A stretch of 64,000 bases of DNA, from assembly GCA_034401135.1 (NCBI GenBank), contig JAWZSP010000006.1:2666001-2730000 (forward strand). Direction: 5' to 3'. The position numbers and the translations under genes are program-made. Position 1 is the first letter of the stretch; each line of letters starts with the position of its first letter. Shown here one piece after another: positions 1 to 14,177 of this stretch. Below the pieces are notes generated by a model. That model did not search any database. It saw only the letters and a list, made by a program, of their open reading frames with translations, and was not told where the DNA came from. The DNA comes from Volutella citrinella (taxonomy: Eukaryota; Ascomycota; Sordariomycetes; Hypocreales; Nectriaceae).

Positions 1-805
1 TATCGCTTCTATTCCGAAAGCTCAGATGTAGCATCAATATATCCCTTCATCCCAGCCTTGCGCCGCGAAACCAGCTTGACCAGGCAGCGCAGTTGTGACA
101 TTCGCATTCTTCCCTTCTTGTGTCCTTGGCCAATTGTTTGGCACACACCAGTTACTTCCCCCCGTTGTGAATGGACAGGCCGGACGTCCCCGTGGGTGTG
201 GCGGCCAATCCGCGCGCGTTGAAGATGTTTGAGACATGGCCAAGACACAGACGATGAATCATGCGGCCGCTGGAAGGGTCCCTACTTCAGGGAATGTTTG
301 CAGGGAAATCGAACTGACATTGGACGGCGGCACCAGGCCATCGGGATGTGACCAAGTATTCAGCGAGATCGTCTCGTAGCCCCAGTCTGGAGCAACAGGC
401 AGAAAGCTCATCTTGGAGATGCCCTTCCACCACTACTGTGTCGAGGGCTTGCCACAGGTAACCGCTGCAAAGCGTCGCAGCTTGGTCAGGTCCGGTCCCT
501 CTGTGCTTCTCTACAGCTACGAACCCAAAGCCAGGGGTCAAGCCAGGGTGCAATGTGCTTGTCCCTCCAGGTTGTCTCAAGACTTGGAGTTCATCGCCAA
601 GGGGTGGCAGAGCAGACTTGGTCGCTTGACATTCAAACTGCCGTCGTCAGCATTGAAAAAAATCTCGATCATAAAAGTGGTGTCCTTGGTCAATCATGAT
701 TGGATCTGTTTAATGCCATAATTACAATCCGCCAAGACTGGGGTGATGTCGCATGTTTGGCTTCCCATCCGGCATAATCGGCCCCTCTTGCCTTTTCTCA
801 CTGTA

Positions 806-840
806 GGGTTAGGCTTGCACATTCTAAGCAAACCTAACCC
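806..840. repeat. Telomere-like inverted repeat (hairpin)
   Basis: A 13-base arm (806-818) starting GGGTTAGG is repeated in inverted form at 828-840, ending CCTAACCC. There is one mismatch, which would be a G:T pair in RNA, and a 9-base loop. Both arms carry the fungal telomere unit TTAGGG/CCCTAA, facing each other. It could form a hairpin, or be a relic of end joining or telomere addition. Function is unknown. Confidence 0.7.
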
Positions 841-2182
841 GAGAGTGTTTTTTGCCTAAGAGCCTCACACTCTTTCCAATCGCGTGAAGCTGGACTAGAG
901 AAGCTCTGCTGGTAGCCACGCCTCACGCTCTTTCCTATCGGGCAGCTTCTTGATTTATGCGAAACTCTTGCACTTAACCCACCATGATGTCTCGTGGACT
1001 TCTTCCTTGACGCATCTAGCGAACGGGGCGCAGTGGCTACCATCCAGGGACCCGAACCGGCCATCCTCGAGCTTGTTTTCCCGACAAACAAACATTCTCC
1101 ATCTCATCCATCTCCCAGGGTCGCGAGAATTTTCGAAAACTCTACTGGCATCTGAGCACAAAAGCAAATGGTCATCTCCCGCCATGACTGATGCTACTTA
1201 CTGAGTTCACTTCACTATCGCCTGCGAAGCGGCGTCGAATCATTCCCATCATCCCCCCCAGCAACGTACCTTTCACGCTCTAATCAACACCCGAACTCCC
1301 AACCGTTACCGAAGCGGAATCCGGCGGGAAACTGGCCGGTAATGTTCTTCATGTGTTTGAACTGGACGGGAAGAGCTTTATCAGCACCTGCGTGGCCGGC
1401 AACTTTACCCGCCGATGGGCTCACAAAGGCGTCAACTAGAGGGGGCCACCATCGATTCATTGATCTCCTGAACTACAACCTACCTATGCCAATGTCCCCC
1501 TATCCTAACCTAGGGCCGATCCGATCCTGTTACGATACAAAGCGGAACCCATTTTTTCGCCCTCTTCCTCCTGCTCCTGCTTCTGCCTCGTTTCCCCTTT
1601 CCCGGCAACCGCCTGGAAATCGCTGTGCAACGGCAAGCACATCAATATGGCCGATTTAGCAGGCGGTTCGCCGCCCTCTGATCAGGAGGCCGCGTGGTAC
1701 TATGGGCTACCCACCTGCCCGCGACTCATTGCCCGCTCAAGCTGTGAGCCTCGGGACCCAAGATCGATGGATAATTATCCTTACCCATGGCGGAAGCAGT
1801 TGAGCACTGTCTGAAATCACCCAATTGTCGCGCCATTCAACGACCGTACAAGCCCCCTTCGCCGAAAGATCAATGATCGAAGCAGCCCTGTAAGACATCG
1901 AGCATGCTGCGCCTTGGATACGATTTTCGACCTCCTGGCAGCTACTCTAAGCTTCCCGACCACCCTATTACTCTAATGACCTCCGTTACGTTGGGCTCTA
2001 TGGACTGGGCACAAAGAGATGCAGTCGTAATTTGATGCCGAAGGATCTTGGTAGTCTCTGGGTTCGATGATGTTTGTTATGATACAAGGGAATCTGAGGT
2101 TTATCAGCTCAATCCATCACCTCCTGCGCCCCTGACACTCTAGCCGAGCAATGGGCATCGGCGGAACACCTTCTCGTTCATC

Positions 2183-2272
2183 AGAACGTCGTCCATTAGA
2201 ACATCTTCCATCAGAACATCCTTCAACAGAACATCTTGCATCAGAATATTCTTTATCAGAACATTTCTCTAC
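2183..2272. repeat. 15-bp minisatellite, six units
   Basis: Six consecutive imperfect 15-base units, each beginning AGAAC or AGAAT (consensus AGAACATCTTCCATC), start at 2183, 2198, 2213, 2228, 2243 and 2258. Because the unit is five codons long, the minus strand reads as a degenerate pentapeptide repeat of the type S-D-G-R-C inside an 83-codon open frame (2117-2368). That frame has no other protein-like feature, so I treat this as a non-coding tandem repeat. Confidence 0.8.
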
Positions 2273-2966
2273 ACCTAGGCCGTTATGAGTAACACCTTGC
2301 CGCCTCTCAAAGGGCAAATCTCCCAGGATGCTCCAGAAGAAGACATCGACCCATTGCCGAGCTTGCATCGCGACGCTTGAACGTATGACTCTCCGACATA
2401 CGCCTTGGAGAAGTCGAGGACTGGATTTGGGGAAGCTTCAATGCATGCATTCCGATGCATATTACTGGCAGGCGTGATGCTACCCTCACTCTACCCTACC
2501 TTCGCCATAACACGTAACACAAACTAATACAAACACTAACCCTAACGCTACAAATGCTATCCAGAACCGCGGCGGGGGGAAGAGCATGTCGCGACAAAAA
2601 ATGGCATCCTGAGAGTTGCCTTGAGCATGCTCCAGGCGGAGTTTCAGTGATACTAGTTTGTTAGATGAGCGAGACTGCTGTGAAAACCAACAAGAGCATT
2701 GCACATGACAGGCGTTAGGGAAGGATTAATTTAACTGAATAGATTTCTTGGAGTATCCAAAAAGCATCGTGTCGGCCGCGTTTCAGCTAGCTGTCGACAT
2801 GGGCTGCTTTTCACAACACCCATGCCAATTCGCCAGTAGTCACCTGGACTGCGCTCTATCACCATCATGCACAGTACAAGCTACTTCCTAGGCATCGTCG
2901 CATTTCTTGTGATAGCCGAGTCGGCCATGGCGTTCTCCTATCGCACACAAGCTATACATCGATGCT

Positions 2967-4682
2967 CTATACATGCTCCACATTTGCCGTCTCGCTTTGG
3001 GCGTCCATCGACTTAGCCGCGCGCGGAACCACTCCGAGGTTGGCATCTGGACCATCAAACAACTCTGCAATCTCCTCCAGGCTCCGTCCTTTCGTCTCCG
3101 GGAAGAGAAACCAGATTGTCGGTATCATCGAAACGAGAGTTCCAATGTAGACGAAATAGAACTTCCACTTGATGGCGTCGAGGGCGATGGGGTTGACGTA
3201 TTCTTGGTCGTCTGTTAGTTGCACTCTACCACTTCGAACCGACTTGGGGATGGCTTACGATTGAAGAACCCGGCTCCGAATTGGACACTCAAGGTTATGC
3301 TCAGGCCCTTGGACCTCAGATCATACGGCAGGATCTCGACTGGGTAAGCGATGGAGAGCGGCGTGAAGGCAATGTCGTAGAAGCCGAAGAAGATGAAGAG
3401 GAACGGCACCACAGCATACCCAGCCGCCTTTGTCCCGCGCTCCGCAAAGACGCCCGACAGTGCCGTCACTATTATAAAGGCACAGAGCATGCCCGACGCT
3501 GACAAGAGCCAAAGAGGCCGACGACCGTAGCGTTCGGCAGCCATGGCACCGCCGGCGGCCAAGATGGCATTCCACACCTGGAGGCCCAGGTTGATTGCTG
3601 CCTGCGAGATGGCGTCGGTGACTCCGATGGAATCCAGCACAGGAGCTAGATAGTAGGAGACGATGCCTAGGACGGCGTTAACACTCAGTCAGGGCACAGG
3701 CTTGTCGAACACTCACCATTTCCCGCCCATTGGATGATGAAGCCCACCAGAATACAGATCAGCAACCGATGGCGGTTGCCCTTGGTCTTGAGAAAGGACT
3801 TCATCCCCGTCGTCTTTGCGATTTCGCGCTCATACTCGATGGCGGCGCAGATTTCCTTGAACTCGTAGTCGACTAGCTCGTCCGACGCGTCGCCGTTGGC
3901 GTGGTACTTGACCAAGATCTGGAGGGCCTCGTCCTTTCTGCCCTTGGAGACGAGCCACCGGGGGGACTCGGGGGTGAAGAGCAGGCCGATCAGCTGCAGC
4001 GCCGGGAAGAAGGCCTGGAACAGCACGGGGAGCCTCCAGCTCCAGCTGCCGCTCATGTGCAGGGAGCCGATGGTGACGACGGCGGAGAGGATGGAGCCCC
4101 AGAACCAGATGGCCTGGAACAAGTTGGTGACGTTGGCGCGGTGCCTGGGGTGGGCAATCTCCGTCGTCAGCGGCGGCGCTCCCGTCTGGGCGAAGCCTAG
4201 ACCGACTCCGAGCATGATCTTGGTGCCCAGGAACGCCCAGGGCCCGTTGGTTAGGGCCTGGATGACGGATCCCACCACCATGATGGCCGACCCGAGGCCC
4301 GTTGTGAACCTCCGGCCCATCCAGTCGCTCACGTAGGCGGCAGGGATGAAACTGGGCAGTCCTCCGAGGCTGATGCCGGCGATGATGAGACCGAGGATGC
4401 TGGGGCTGACGGGGCCGATGTTGTCACTCCCTTGCCACAGAGTCAGCGGAGGAAACTCCCACGCTCGGAAGCTCAAACCAACTTACACTGGTCAATGGTC
4501 AAGAGCCCATTCATAAGGCTGCCATCGAAGCCGTTTGCCGCGGCTGACGAGAACATAAAGGCCAGGCCCATGTTCAGCTTGCGCAGGCCGGGGTCGTGAA
4601 TCCATTTCTTGTTGGTGTTGTTCCTGAAATTCTTGTAGACGTCATCTCCCGAGTCCTTTGTTACGCCGGCCTTGAGCCCCAT
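2967..4682 (-). CDS. MFS sugar/alpha-glucoside transporter
   Basis: A predicted plasma-membrane proton:sugar symporter of the sugar porter family, 520 aa. Exons on the minus strand are 4682-4487, 4430-3717, 3666-3259 and 3211-2967. The three introns are 56, 50 and 47 nt, with GTAAGT/GTGAGT/GTAAGC donors; splicing keeps one open frame. Family signatures visible are DWMGRR (about residues 101-106), PESPRWL (about 219-225), ERYGRRPLW in the second half, and the C-terminal PETKGRSLEEI (from about 477). About 12 hydrophobic segments fit the usual 500-550 aa length. The N-terminal region (FDGSLMNGLL) resembles fungal lactose/oligosaccharide permease-type porters. It diverges from a GH13 glucosidase with a regulator beyond it, so an alpha-glucoside substrate (maltose, isomaltose, sucrose or similar) is inferred. 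The family is certain; the substrate is not. Confidence 0.9.
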
Positions 4683-7457
<2,775 letters not shown>

Positions 7458-7581
7458 TCAGATATTGGTTGGAGTGAGGTCCAGGTAGACTAAGTAGGAG
7501 TAGGGGGTTCTCGTCCCCACCTGAACACCAAGACCAACATAGAGCAACTCTAAAAACACCGTAAATCTGGCCCAATTATGG

Positions 7582-9218
7582 TCAATTACTGAAAGACGTC
7601 GCCCTCAAATTTTGCAACTCCTCGTCGGAGACATCCGTAATTCGCATAAGTAGGTTTGGCTCCGCCTGGTCCAGAGCACACATGGCCATCTTCTCCCGGA
7701 GTAGCATGAGCAGTGCAGGATCGCTCGTCGTTCTCAGAGATGAGATCAAACCAGTCAAAGCTCGCAGCATATCCCGCGGACCGAAATTCATCGACCCAGC
7801 ATAGGCTAGGTCCGGTGCACAGATTAGGACATCTGCCAAGGAGCTCGCAACTTCAAATAGTTTCGACATCTGGAGGGATGATCAGCACCGTCTTGTTACA
7901 GATTCCATGTTTGCCTACCATTCCGGGACCATGGGCTTCTAGGGAGCCGCATGATAGGGTGGTCAGCTGCGATAGAAGCTCTCGAGCCACGACCATGGGG
8001 AACGACACGCTTAGCCCTTGGTCATTAGGATCAGTCGTCGCATCGACATAGGGAATAGCAGTCTTCCACAGCACAACGCGTAGCCAAGAATCGGTCACGA
8101 CAATGTCAGCCTGTTGTACTTCGCTATCGCAGAGCATCAGTGGGTGTCTCTGGCGCAGCAGAGAGCTAATGGCCTCAAGCAAGCCACCATTAGATGAACC
8201 GGCTTCAGTTGCGCAGGCGTCGTCGAAAGTTTGGAACAGCTTGCACAGGTTGCAAAAGGCTGATCCAGATCCATCCTGACTGGGCTGTAGCTTGGGTAGC
8301 GTGGGGCTTAATTTGAATGTTGCTGGCAAGTCGTGCTGCAATGTGTGAGCTCTACGAGTTCGTCAGTGGATGGTCTTTGGTCTGGAGGATAGTTTGGGAA
8401 GTTGACCTGTCTGTGATGAAGAGAATCCACGCGATTCGAAGCCGATGCTGCGTTGTGTCGGCATCCAGGTCGCTGTAGAATGCATCCTGGTGCAGCCCCA
8501 GGACGTGGGCGAGGGCGATGGCCTCTCTGAGGCGAAGCGTCGACTTCGTCTGCTTGCCCGTATTTGAATACACCACATGCAGGAAGAAACAGGTCAGCAG
8601 CGCATCGATTGTCTGGTGCTGTGCGTAGTCAAGCTCGAATCGTATGCTCTCGGCTTCATATGCCACTGATTGATGCGAGTAGCCGTCGTCGTCGACTGTG
8701 AGATGGAGCTGCATCATGGTTGCCGCGCAAATGGATGCCGCGAGAGCGTAGGCGACCCGATCATCGACATCGAGCAGGCGGGCAATGAGCGCATCCTTGT
8801 CGATGACGGGCCACACAACGTAGAGATTGTCGTGCCATATATTCAGATAGAAGTTGAGCCAAGTCAATGGTATCCTGCCGGCTGGCTGGCGCGTAAACCC
8901 ACCTGCCTCCGTGCCCGGCTGGCTTTGATCGGCTTGCCTGGCATCTAGAGGGTGGTTTCCATGGGCCGGGGGTGGTTCTGCTCCGGATTCGGCTTCAGAG
9001 AGACTAGCAGGGCTTTCTTGATGGCGTACGGGTGCCTCATTATGGTGTTGAATCCTCAGAATCGCCTCCTTGGTTCGCTTCCTAGGACCTTTAGGTCCGC
9101 ATTTCTTTCGTTGCCGCAGGCGTGAACAGGGCGTCGATTGGGCCCAGCAGCTTTCGCAAGGCGATTTCCCATTACATTTGATCTTCCTAACGAAGCATGA
9201 ATCGCATGCGCGCGGCAT
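7582..9218 (-). CDS. Zn2Cys6 regulator, AmyR/MalR-like
   Basis: Nuclear transcription factor of 510 aa. Exons on the minus strand are 9218-8407, 8351-7919 and 7869-7582; introns are 55 and 49 nt. The start is at the MPRACDSC that opens the binuclear cluster. Cysteines at 5, 8, 15, 21, 24 and 31 give C-x2-C-x6-C-x5-C-x2-C-x6-C, followed by a basic linker (RQRKKCGPKGPRKRTK). The middle shows the fungal homology region (RLREAIALAHVLGLHQD, then WILFITDRAHTLQHDLPA), arranged as in amylolytic/maltose regulators. It converges on the glucosidase with only 124 bases between stop codons. Transporter, glucosidase and regulator together match the malP-malT-malR arrangement known in Aspergillus oryzae, so maltose or isomaltose-responsive activation is inferred. 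The regulator family assignment beyond Zn2Cys6 is moderate. Confidence 0.88.
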
Positions 9219-9760
9219 TTCGATGAGACGGATACAAGCGTGGAATAAATAAGGTTGAGGAAGATGGGATTCACGTCTAACCAAGATGGTGTTGGTGGTG
9301 TACTCCGTAACGGCAGGTGGACGGGACGGACATAAGGCGGAGACGAGGGGCAAAACCAGGTCATGAGACGGCAACCCCAACTTCTTCCTTCACACCTCAC
9401 AGAACAAATGTCAACAGAATGTCAACAGCTAGATCCGCCAACTCTTTGGCCTCATTTTAAACCATTGACAACTTTCGGCATCATTCCTCTCCTTATCATG
9501 GCCGGCCGTTGTGCCTTGCCCTGGTGGTCATATCACCGAATGTGATGTCACTAACTTTTAGTTAGTAGTAGTAACGTGAGTTCTCTATTAGAAAAAAGGA
9601 GTTTCAGTTGTCATCCATGCCATTGAGGTATCAAATAGTGTACAAATGTTCAATCATGGCCCGCCAGCCCAAATCCAACCGCTCCACATGACTGATGCTG
9701 TCCAGCCCATGCCAATGAGGGCAGCCATATCAATGCTCAACAGATCTGCTTTGGCTCCCT
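9219..9760. other. Intergenic: regulator promoter
   Basis: These 542 bases hold the upstream region of the Zn2Cys6 gene and the 3' end of the next minus-strand gene. There is no credible gene. A short TTAGTTAGTAGTAG run near 9558-9571 is the only obvious low-complexity stretch. Confidence 0.6.
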
Positions 9761-10639
9761 CTAGCGTTTCTCAGAGCCATTCTTCGTCTTCTTCTCCCAC
9801 CTCCAGCTATAAGAAAGCCGCTCCGTGCGTTCCTTGTTCTCCTGCGTCTCATACTTCTGCCAAGCAGCCACCAATGCGGTGGCGACAGCGGTTCCGAACC
9901 GCTGCGCCGGGAAGCCAGCCGCCTTGATCGGGTCAGCCATGTTTATCATCACCGTTCCCTTTATCTTGAGTTTTTCCGGATATCCCAGCTCCGCCAGCGC
10001 AGCCCAGATCGCGCCCGTCAGCCGACGCTGCACGGTTCCCCGTACGACCGTTTGTGACCCGCCCGCGCCCAAAACAAAGATCCAAAGCGGCTCGTCTCGT
10101 ACTTTCCTCCGGTACTTGGCCTTTATTGCGTCCATCAACGGGTGCTGCCTGGGCTCCAGATATTTGAGGTGGAACGGATGCATGACGTGCCGTGGAGTAA
10201 AACGCACTCTGGCTGTAAAGTCGGACGTTAGGCGGCTGTGCTCTTCGCCCAGCCGGAGGCGACCGCCGATCGAGTTGTTGTATTCGATACCGGTCTCTTG
10301 AAGGAACGCCCAGTTTTCTGGTGTAGTCCATAACTGCCCGGTGGATGCCTTGATGAACTTGGCGGCGTGGGACGGCACAAAGAATGGTTCCTTGGACTTC
10401 TTGGCAACTTTGTTCCGACCGTCTTCGGGTTTCCCGGCAGCGCCTTGCCTCGTAGGGCGCCTCGGAGGGCGGCTTGAATCTGAGTCTTCGTCACGGCGGG
10501 CGCGGCTGGGAGGAGCTGGCCTCTTGGGCCGACTCGAGTCGCCTGGTCGCGAATCGGTCGTGGTTGCGAATGCGCGAGAGGCGTAAGTGAATGGCTGGGA
10601 CAGAGCCCTGAGCCGTTGAAAAGCTCGAGCTATCGCCAT
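9761..10639 (-). CDS. Mitochondrial conserved protein, function unknown
   Basis: A single-exon 292-aa protein. The first 25 residues (MAIARAFQRLRALSQPF...) are rich in Arg, Ala and Ser with no acidic residue, typical of a mitochondrial presequence. Residues about 28-90 are a charged, low-complexity Arg/Ser/Pro linker (disordered). The rest is a folded domain with KFIKASTGQLW, a Phe/Pro-rich RVRFTPRHVMHPFHLKYLEP and a hydrophobic alpha/beta segment (LWIFVLGAGGSQTVVRG). The tail is Lys/Glu rich. The basic, targeted character would suit a mitoribosome or mitochondrial RNA-associated protein, but I do not recognise the family and propose no function. The uninterrupted frame, high GC at third positions and neighbours in both directions support a real gene. 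Confidence 0.8.
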   Translation of the reverse strand: MAIARAFQRLRALSQPFTYASRAFATTTDSRPGDSSRPKRPAPPSRARRDEDSDSSRPPRRPTRQGAAGKPEDGRNKVAKKSKEPFFVPSHAAKFIKASTGQLWTTPENWAFLQETGIEYNNSIGGRLRLGEEHSRLTSDFTARVRFTPRHVMHPFHLKYLEPRQHPLMDAIKAKYRRKVRDEPLWIFVLGAGGSQTVVRGTVQRRLTGAIWAALAELGYPEKLKIKGTVMINMADPIKAAGFPAQRFGTAVATALVAAWQKYETQENKERTERLSYSWRWEKKTKNGSEKR

Positions 10640-11235
10640 GTCAATCGCGAATCGGGTCGAGCCTCGATCATCTTGTGGAGAAAGGCCGCGGCGCCGTTGA
10701 AAGAGCTGGGCCAGAGATGCCTCGCAGGTTGAATGTTGATTGCCCAGTCTAGAAACGCACTGATAGATTTCGCTTGTAGCCAGCCGGACTGGGGCAGTGG
10801 GCTGCGTACAGTCTGTATACCGGCCCCAACACCTTTACGCACTGTCAACCTTTGACCTATACACCCGTCAACTGTCCCAAAAACAGATGATAGGGGCGAA
10901 ATGACGGATGCATTATCGAATTACTATTCAGTCTGGTTTCTAATTTCTTACAATTATTTGTAGACTTCAAAATTGTAGGCAACATCTGTTCGGTTGTTTA
11001 GCTGGCTGTCGGTCACTATAATATCAGCAATACCCTACATGCTGAACCCAATGAACTCGACAGATGCTAAGACAAGTTTCGACCAGGCACAATTCACCAG
11101 GATTCGGCCATCACTTGAGCGGTTCAAGGACCTCTGCTATTAGCTAGAGTAATATGGTATTGCTGCAAGACAAGTAACCACCAGTCTACTCCAACTTACA
11201 CACTCTGGTATTCGTATCCAGCACGAGTCGGCAAC
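10640..11235. other. Intergenic, nothing recognised
   Basis: About 600 bases between two minus-strand genes; AT-richer around 10910-11050. It contains the promoter of the mitochondrial protein gene and the 3' region of the SRPBCC gene. I see no coding signal and no repeat. Confidence 0.6.
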
Positions 11236-11658
11236 CTATGCTGTTGCTCTAACAGCCAATGAATCAATTCCGACCTTGTACATGTTCTCAAGGTTTGCCG
11301 ACAACTCGGCCTTGGCATTAGGGTCAATCCAGTCGGCAAAAGCAGTCCACGTGAACTCGGTCTTGCCGTCAACAGGCTTCAGCTGGATCGTGGCCCGGGA
11401 GCACTTGACGGTGGGGTGGTCGTTGGTGACGACATAGCCAATCTTGTAATTGGCAGCATCAAGCTCCTCGAGTCTCTCCGACAGGCTCACGTTGGGAAAG
11501 GTCATGGTTCGGGTCGCGCCAACACCCTCGCCTTGAACCTCGCTGCTGACCAGGCCGGGGATCCAGTCCTTCTCGGAGCCCCAGGCCGAGACGATGCCCC
11601 AAACCTTCTCAGTGGGGGCATCAATGACCTTGGTGACTTGCTGGATCTGCTCAGACAT
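11236..11658 (-). CDS. SRPBCC (polyketide cyclase/START-like) protein
   Basis: A single-exon 140-aa protein. The opening IQQVTKVIDAPTEKVWGIVS and the later TRTMTFP...SERLEELD are the characteristic helix-grip pattern of the SRPBCC superfamily (Polyketide_cyc2/START-like). This fold makes a deep hydrophobic ligand pocket and is usually about 140-150 aa, so it appears full length. It has no signal peptide or membrane segment, so it is probably cytosolic. Members bind or act on small hydrophobic ligands. No polyketide synthase or other secondary-metabolism gene is adjacent, so no pathway can be assigned. The ATG at 11658 is used because the domain begins within ten residues of it. Confidence 0.85.
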   Translation of the reverse strand: MSEQIQQVTKVIDAPTEKVWGIVSAWGSEKDWIPGLVSSEVQGEGVGATRTMTFPNVSLSERLEELDAANYKIGYVVTNDHPTVKCSRATIQLKPVDGKTEFTWTAFADWIDPNAKAELSANLENMYKVGIDSLAVRATA

Positions 11659-13423
11659 GGTGACTGCAGCCGAACAGAATGGTTAGCACGGCAAGGTGGA
11701 GAGCTTCAGAATCCGGACGTACATGATGGACTGATTCCGGAATCTCGACTAGAGTAAGCTTGATTTTCGGGGTGTTAGAAAACGGTCCTCTCCAGAAGGG
11801 ACGCTCGGCGGCCTTATACTTTGCCTGCGGTCGCGATGCCGAGGCATGAGATATCCCCGCCTCTAGTTCGTCAAACCTCCGTCTGCGGCGCAGCCGACTC
11901 GAAACGCACATGTCGTTAAAACTAGCTTAAACCTGGGATGCTAAAACCTATCCTGCCAGCCCAGGAACCTGTCGGTCGGTGACGTGGGCGCCGTTTAGCC
12001 GTGGATTGCTCAATCTCTTCCTCTCAACACTTCCACATTCAGCCAGCCCCGCCATCAGATGGCTGCTCGGAAGTCGTCAAAGGTTCTGCACCCCCTCCAT
12101 CTTTTAGATCTAACAATAGTAAAGATTCCAGCGGTCATCTCAACGATTTGATTATCTGAATGCCAGTCTCTGCAGAAAGAACCCAAAATGGCCTTCTGTC
12201 ATTTTTCGCCTCTTCACATCACCTCCTGTGCCATCCCAAGCAATTATACCGGGATTCTGGCCGCCATCAGCAAACGCAACGTACCCTTTTAATACGAAAA
12301 TGCGTAGTCAGACATGTCCTTTCTTCCATTTGGGTAAATTCCTCAGGCAGAGATCCGAAAAGTAGTCGCTCTTCGTCCTATCTTGAGCAGGAGAGAGTTG
12401 ATAATATATCTGGTCACGTTCCAGGAAAGCTGCGGCTCATTGGCGTCGGAGTCGATTCATATGAAGGCCGCCGTGATTCAGCCTAACACTATCATTGATC
12501 AACTGCATTGTCTGAAGAAATACAACCACCTAAACAGTCTTTGGCCTAAGCATCCAAAGGCCCCGACCCTTTTTGCGGCCACATGAGCCGTTCCCATCAG
12601 ACTCCATCCTAATGCGCCGCGTCGCTATGATGCTGCGGGTAGACTGGTTTGGTTCGTTACGCATAGTACTAATGAGTACCGATTAGGTGACTGAACAAGT
12701 TTTCTGAGCTCCTAGTCTGCATGTCAATTCACATTCAGTACTCCGTACAAGGGAACGATCGGAAACTCTCGACCAACAAAAACTACTGCTAGTAGGTAGG
12801 TGTATAACTGCATCGTGCTGCACTGATTCGCAGGCCAAGGAAACATGCCAAACGAGGTGCAAGTTGCGCATTTCATTCAGTCACTGTAACAGTCACGCTC
12901 CTCGAGCCGCAGTCAAATAGGACTGTCAACCCGTTCGTCCATGGCGACCTTGAATATCAGCTGACAGTGTGCCTGCAGAACAGATGGCGAAATCCGGATC
13001 CACACGGGTCCTTTGCCCCGCCATATGTGGCGGTGCGTTGGCTTGGTTGGCCCCTTCGTGCTAGCGGGATACTGGAGGTTTAGCAGGGGCCTCACCCAAT
13101 GTACAGGTACTGTGTCATCGTCGCCCGGTGGGGCCTTTGTCAGTCACAGGCTTTGACTCACCTCCAGTTACCCACAGTTTGCTGATGCGGCAGGCGCATT
13201 GTGCGCTGCAGGGTGCCTCAAACAGTGAAGGCGCGCCCAAGCCCAACCGCACCAGCCCGAATTAAAAAGATCGCCCCTCCGTCACTCCGTCTCAAACGCC
13301 CCCCCGAGGGAAAAATCCACACAACAACAGCGCCAGCCAACTTCCTCCTCCACCACCACCACCTCTGCCCATCTTCTCCTTCTCCTTCACACCCAAACCA
13401 AGACCCCAGATTCACTCGTCAAT
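11659..13423. other. Intergenic, divergent promoters
   Basis: 1.76 kb between the SRPBCC gene (-) and the eIF1A gene (+). Open frames here (such as 12160-12486 on +) lack any domain, splice logic or codon bias. The last 150 bases before 13424 are C/CT-rich (CACCACCACC, CTTCTCCTTCTCC), typical of the leader of a strongly expressed fungal housekeeping gene. Confidence 0.6.
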
Positions 13424-14177
13424 ATGCCTAAGAACAAGGGAAAGGTACGTCTAATCAGTTCTACGCACTCCTGTCCATCTTCCTCCGAGACACGTCCTGC
13501 GCGCCATTGTTGGAAACGCACCCGGCTAGCCCCGCCCCCACCATCATCGTCGTCACCACAACACAGACAACGAGACCAATAACCACGCGACGACGACTCT
13601 CGACTGGATCGCGAAGCTCGCAGTGCAAATTGAAATCATGCTAACATCGATATTTCAATAGGGAGGCAAGAACCGCAGACGTGGTACCAAGGAGAATGAC
13701 GACCAGCGCCGAGAGCTGACCTTCAAGGAGGACGGCCAAGAGTACGCCCAGGTGGTCAAGATGCTGGGTAATGGTCGTCTCGAGGCTCTATGCTTCGATG
13801 GCACCAAGCGTCTCGCTAACGTACGTTCGCCCACATTCGTCACCCTACCTCCCTCTCTCTCCGTACTGACTGTTTTATTCCAGATTCGTGGCAAGATGCG
13901 CAAGAAGGTCTGGATTAACCAGGGTGACATTATCCTTCTCTCCCTCCGAGATTTCCAGGATGACAAGGGCGATGTCATCCTGAAATACACCGCCGACGAG
14001 GCCCGTACTCTGAAATCATACGGCGAGCTTCCCGAAAACGCCAAGATCAACGAGACGGAGAGCTTCGGCCAAGGTGAAGATGGCGAGGCCTACTTCGAGT
14101 TTGGCGACGCGGACTCTGACGAGGACTCTGACGACGCCGCCGGTGGTAAGAAGGAGGTCGACATTGACGACATCTAA
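13424..14177 (+). CDS. TIF11: Translation initiation factor eIF1A
   Basis: eIF1A, 157 aa, binds the 40S subunit, promotes scanning and assists Met-tRNA recruitment in the cytosol. Exons: 13424-13444, 13662-13820 and 13884-14177. The first exon encodes only MPKNKGK, and intron 1 is long (217 nt); intron 2 is 63 nt. The OB-fold core contains [38 protein letters not shown] and the Asp/Glu-rich C-terminal tail ending DIDDI, all diagnostic. Length matches fungal orthologues. The basic N-terminal tail ([13 protein letters not shown]) and acidic C-terminal tail, which have opposing roles in start-codon choice, are both intact. Confidence 0.97.

Larger units (their letters stand above)
1..2966. other. 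Gene-poor stretch at window start
   Basis: No open frame here has a recognisable domain, a credible exon structure or a convincing codon pattern. The visible content is a telomere-like inverted repeat (806-840), a 15-bp minisatellite (2183-2272) and another telomere-like motif, CTAACCCTAA, near 2537-2546. Two degenerate copies of a roughly 35-bp segment centred on CTCTTTCC lie near 866 and 928. The 3' part (about 2700-2966) is downstream sequence of the minus-strand sugar transporter. A 51-codon open stretch on + (about 1285-1438) looks mildly protein-like but has no start or homology that I can recognise. Confidence 0.6.

Noticed and set aside
1285..1438. Short protein-like stretch on + ending in TAG (VFELDGKSFISTCVAGN)
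   Set aside because: No start codon, splice site or homologue recognised. Frames of about 50 codons are common here.
11659..11911. 86-codon minus frame before the SRPBCC gene
   Set aside because: It is most likely the leader and promoter of that gene; no domain.
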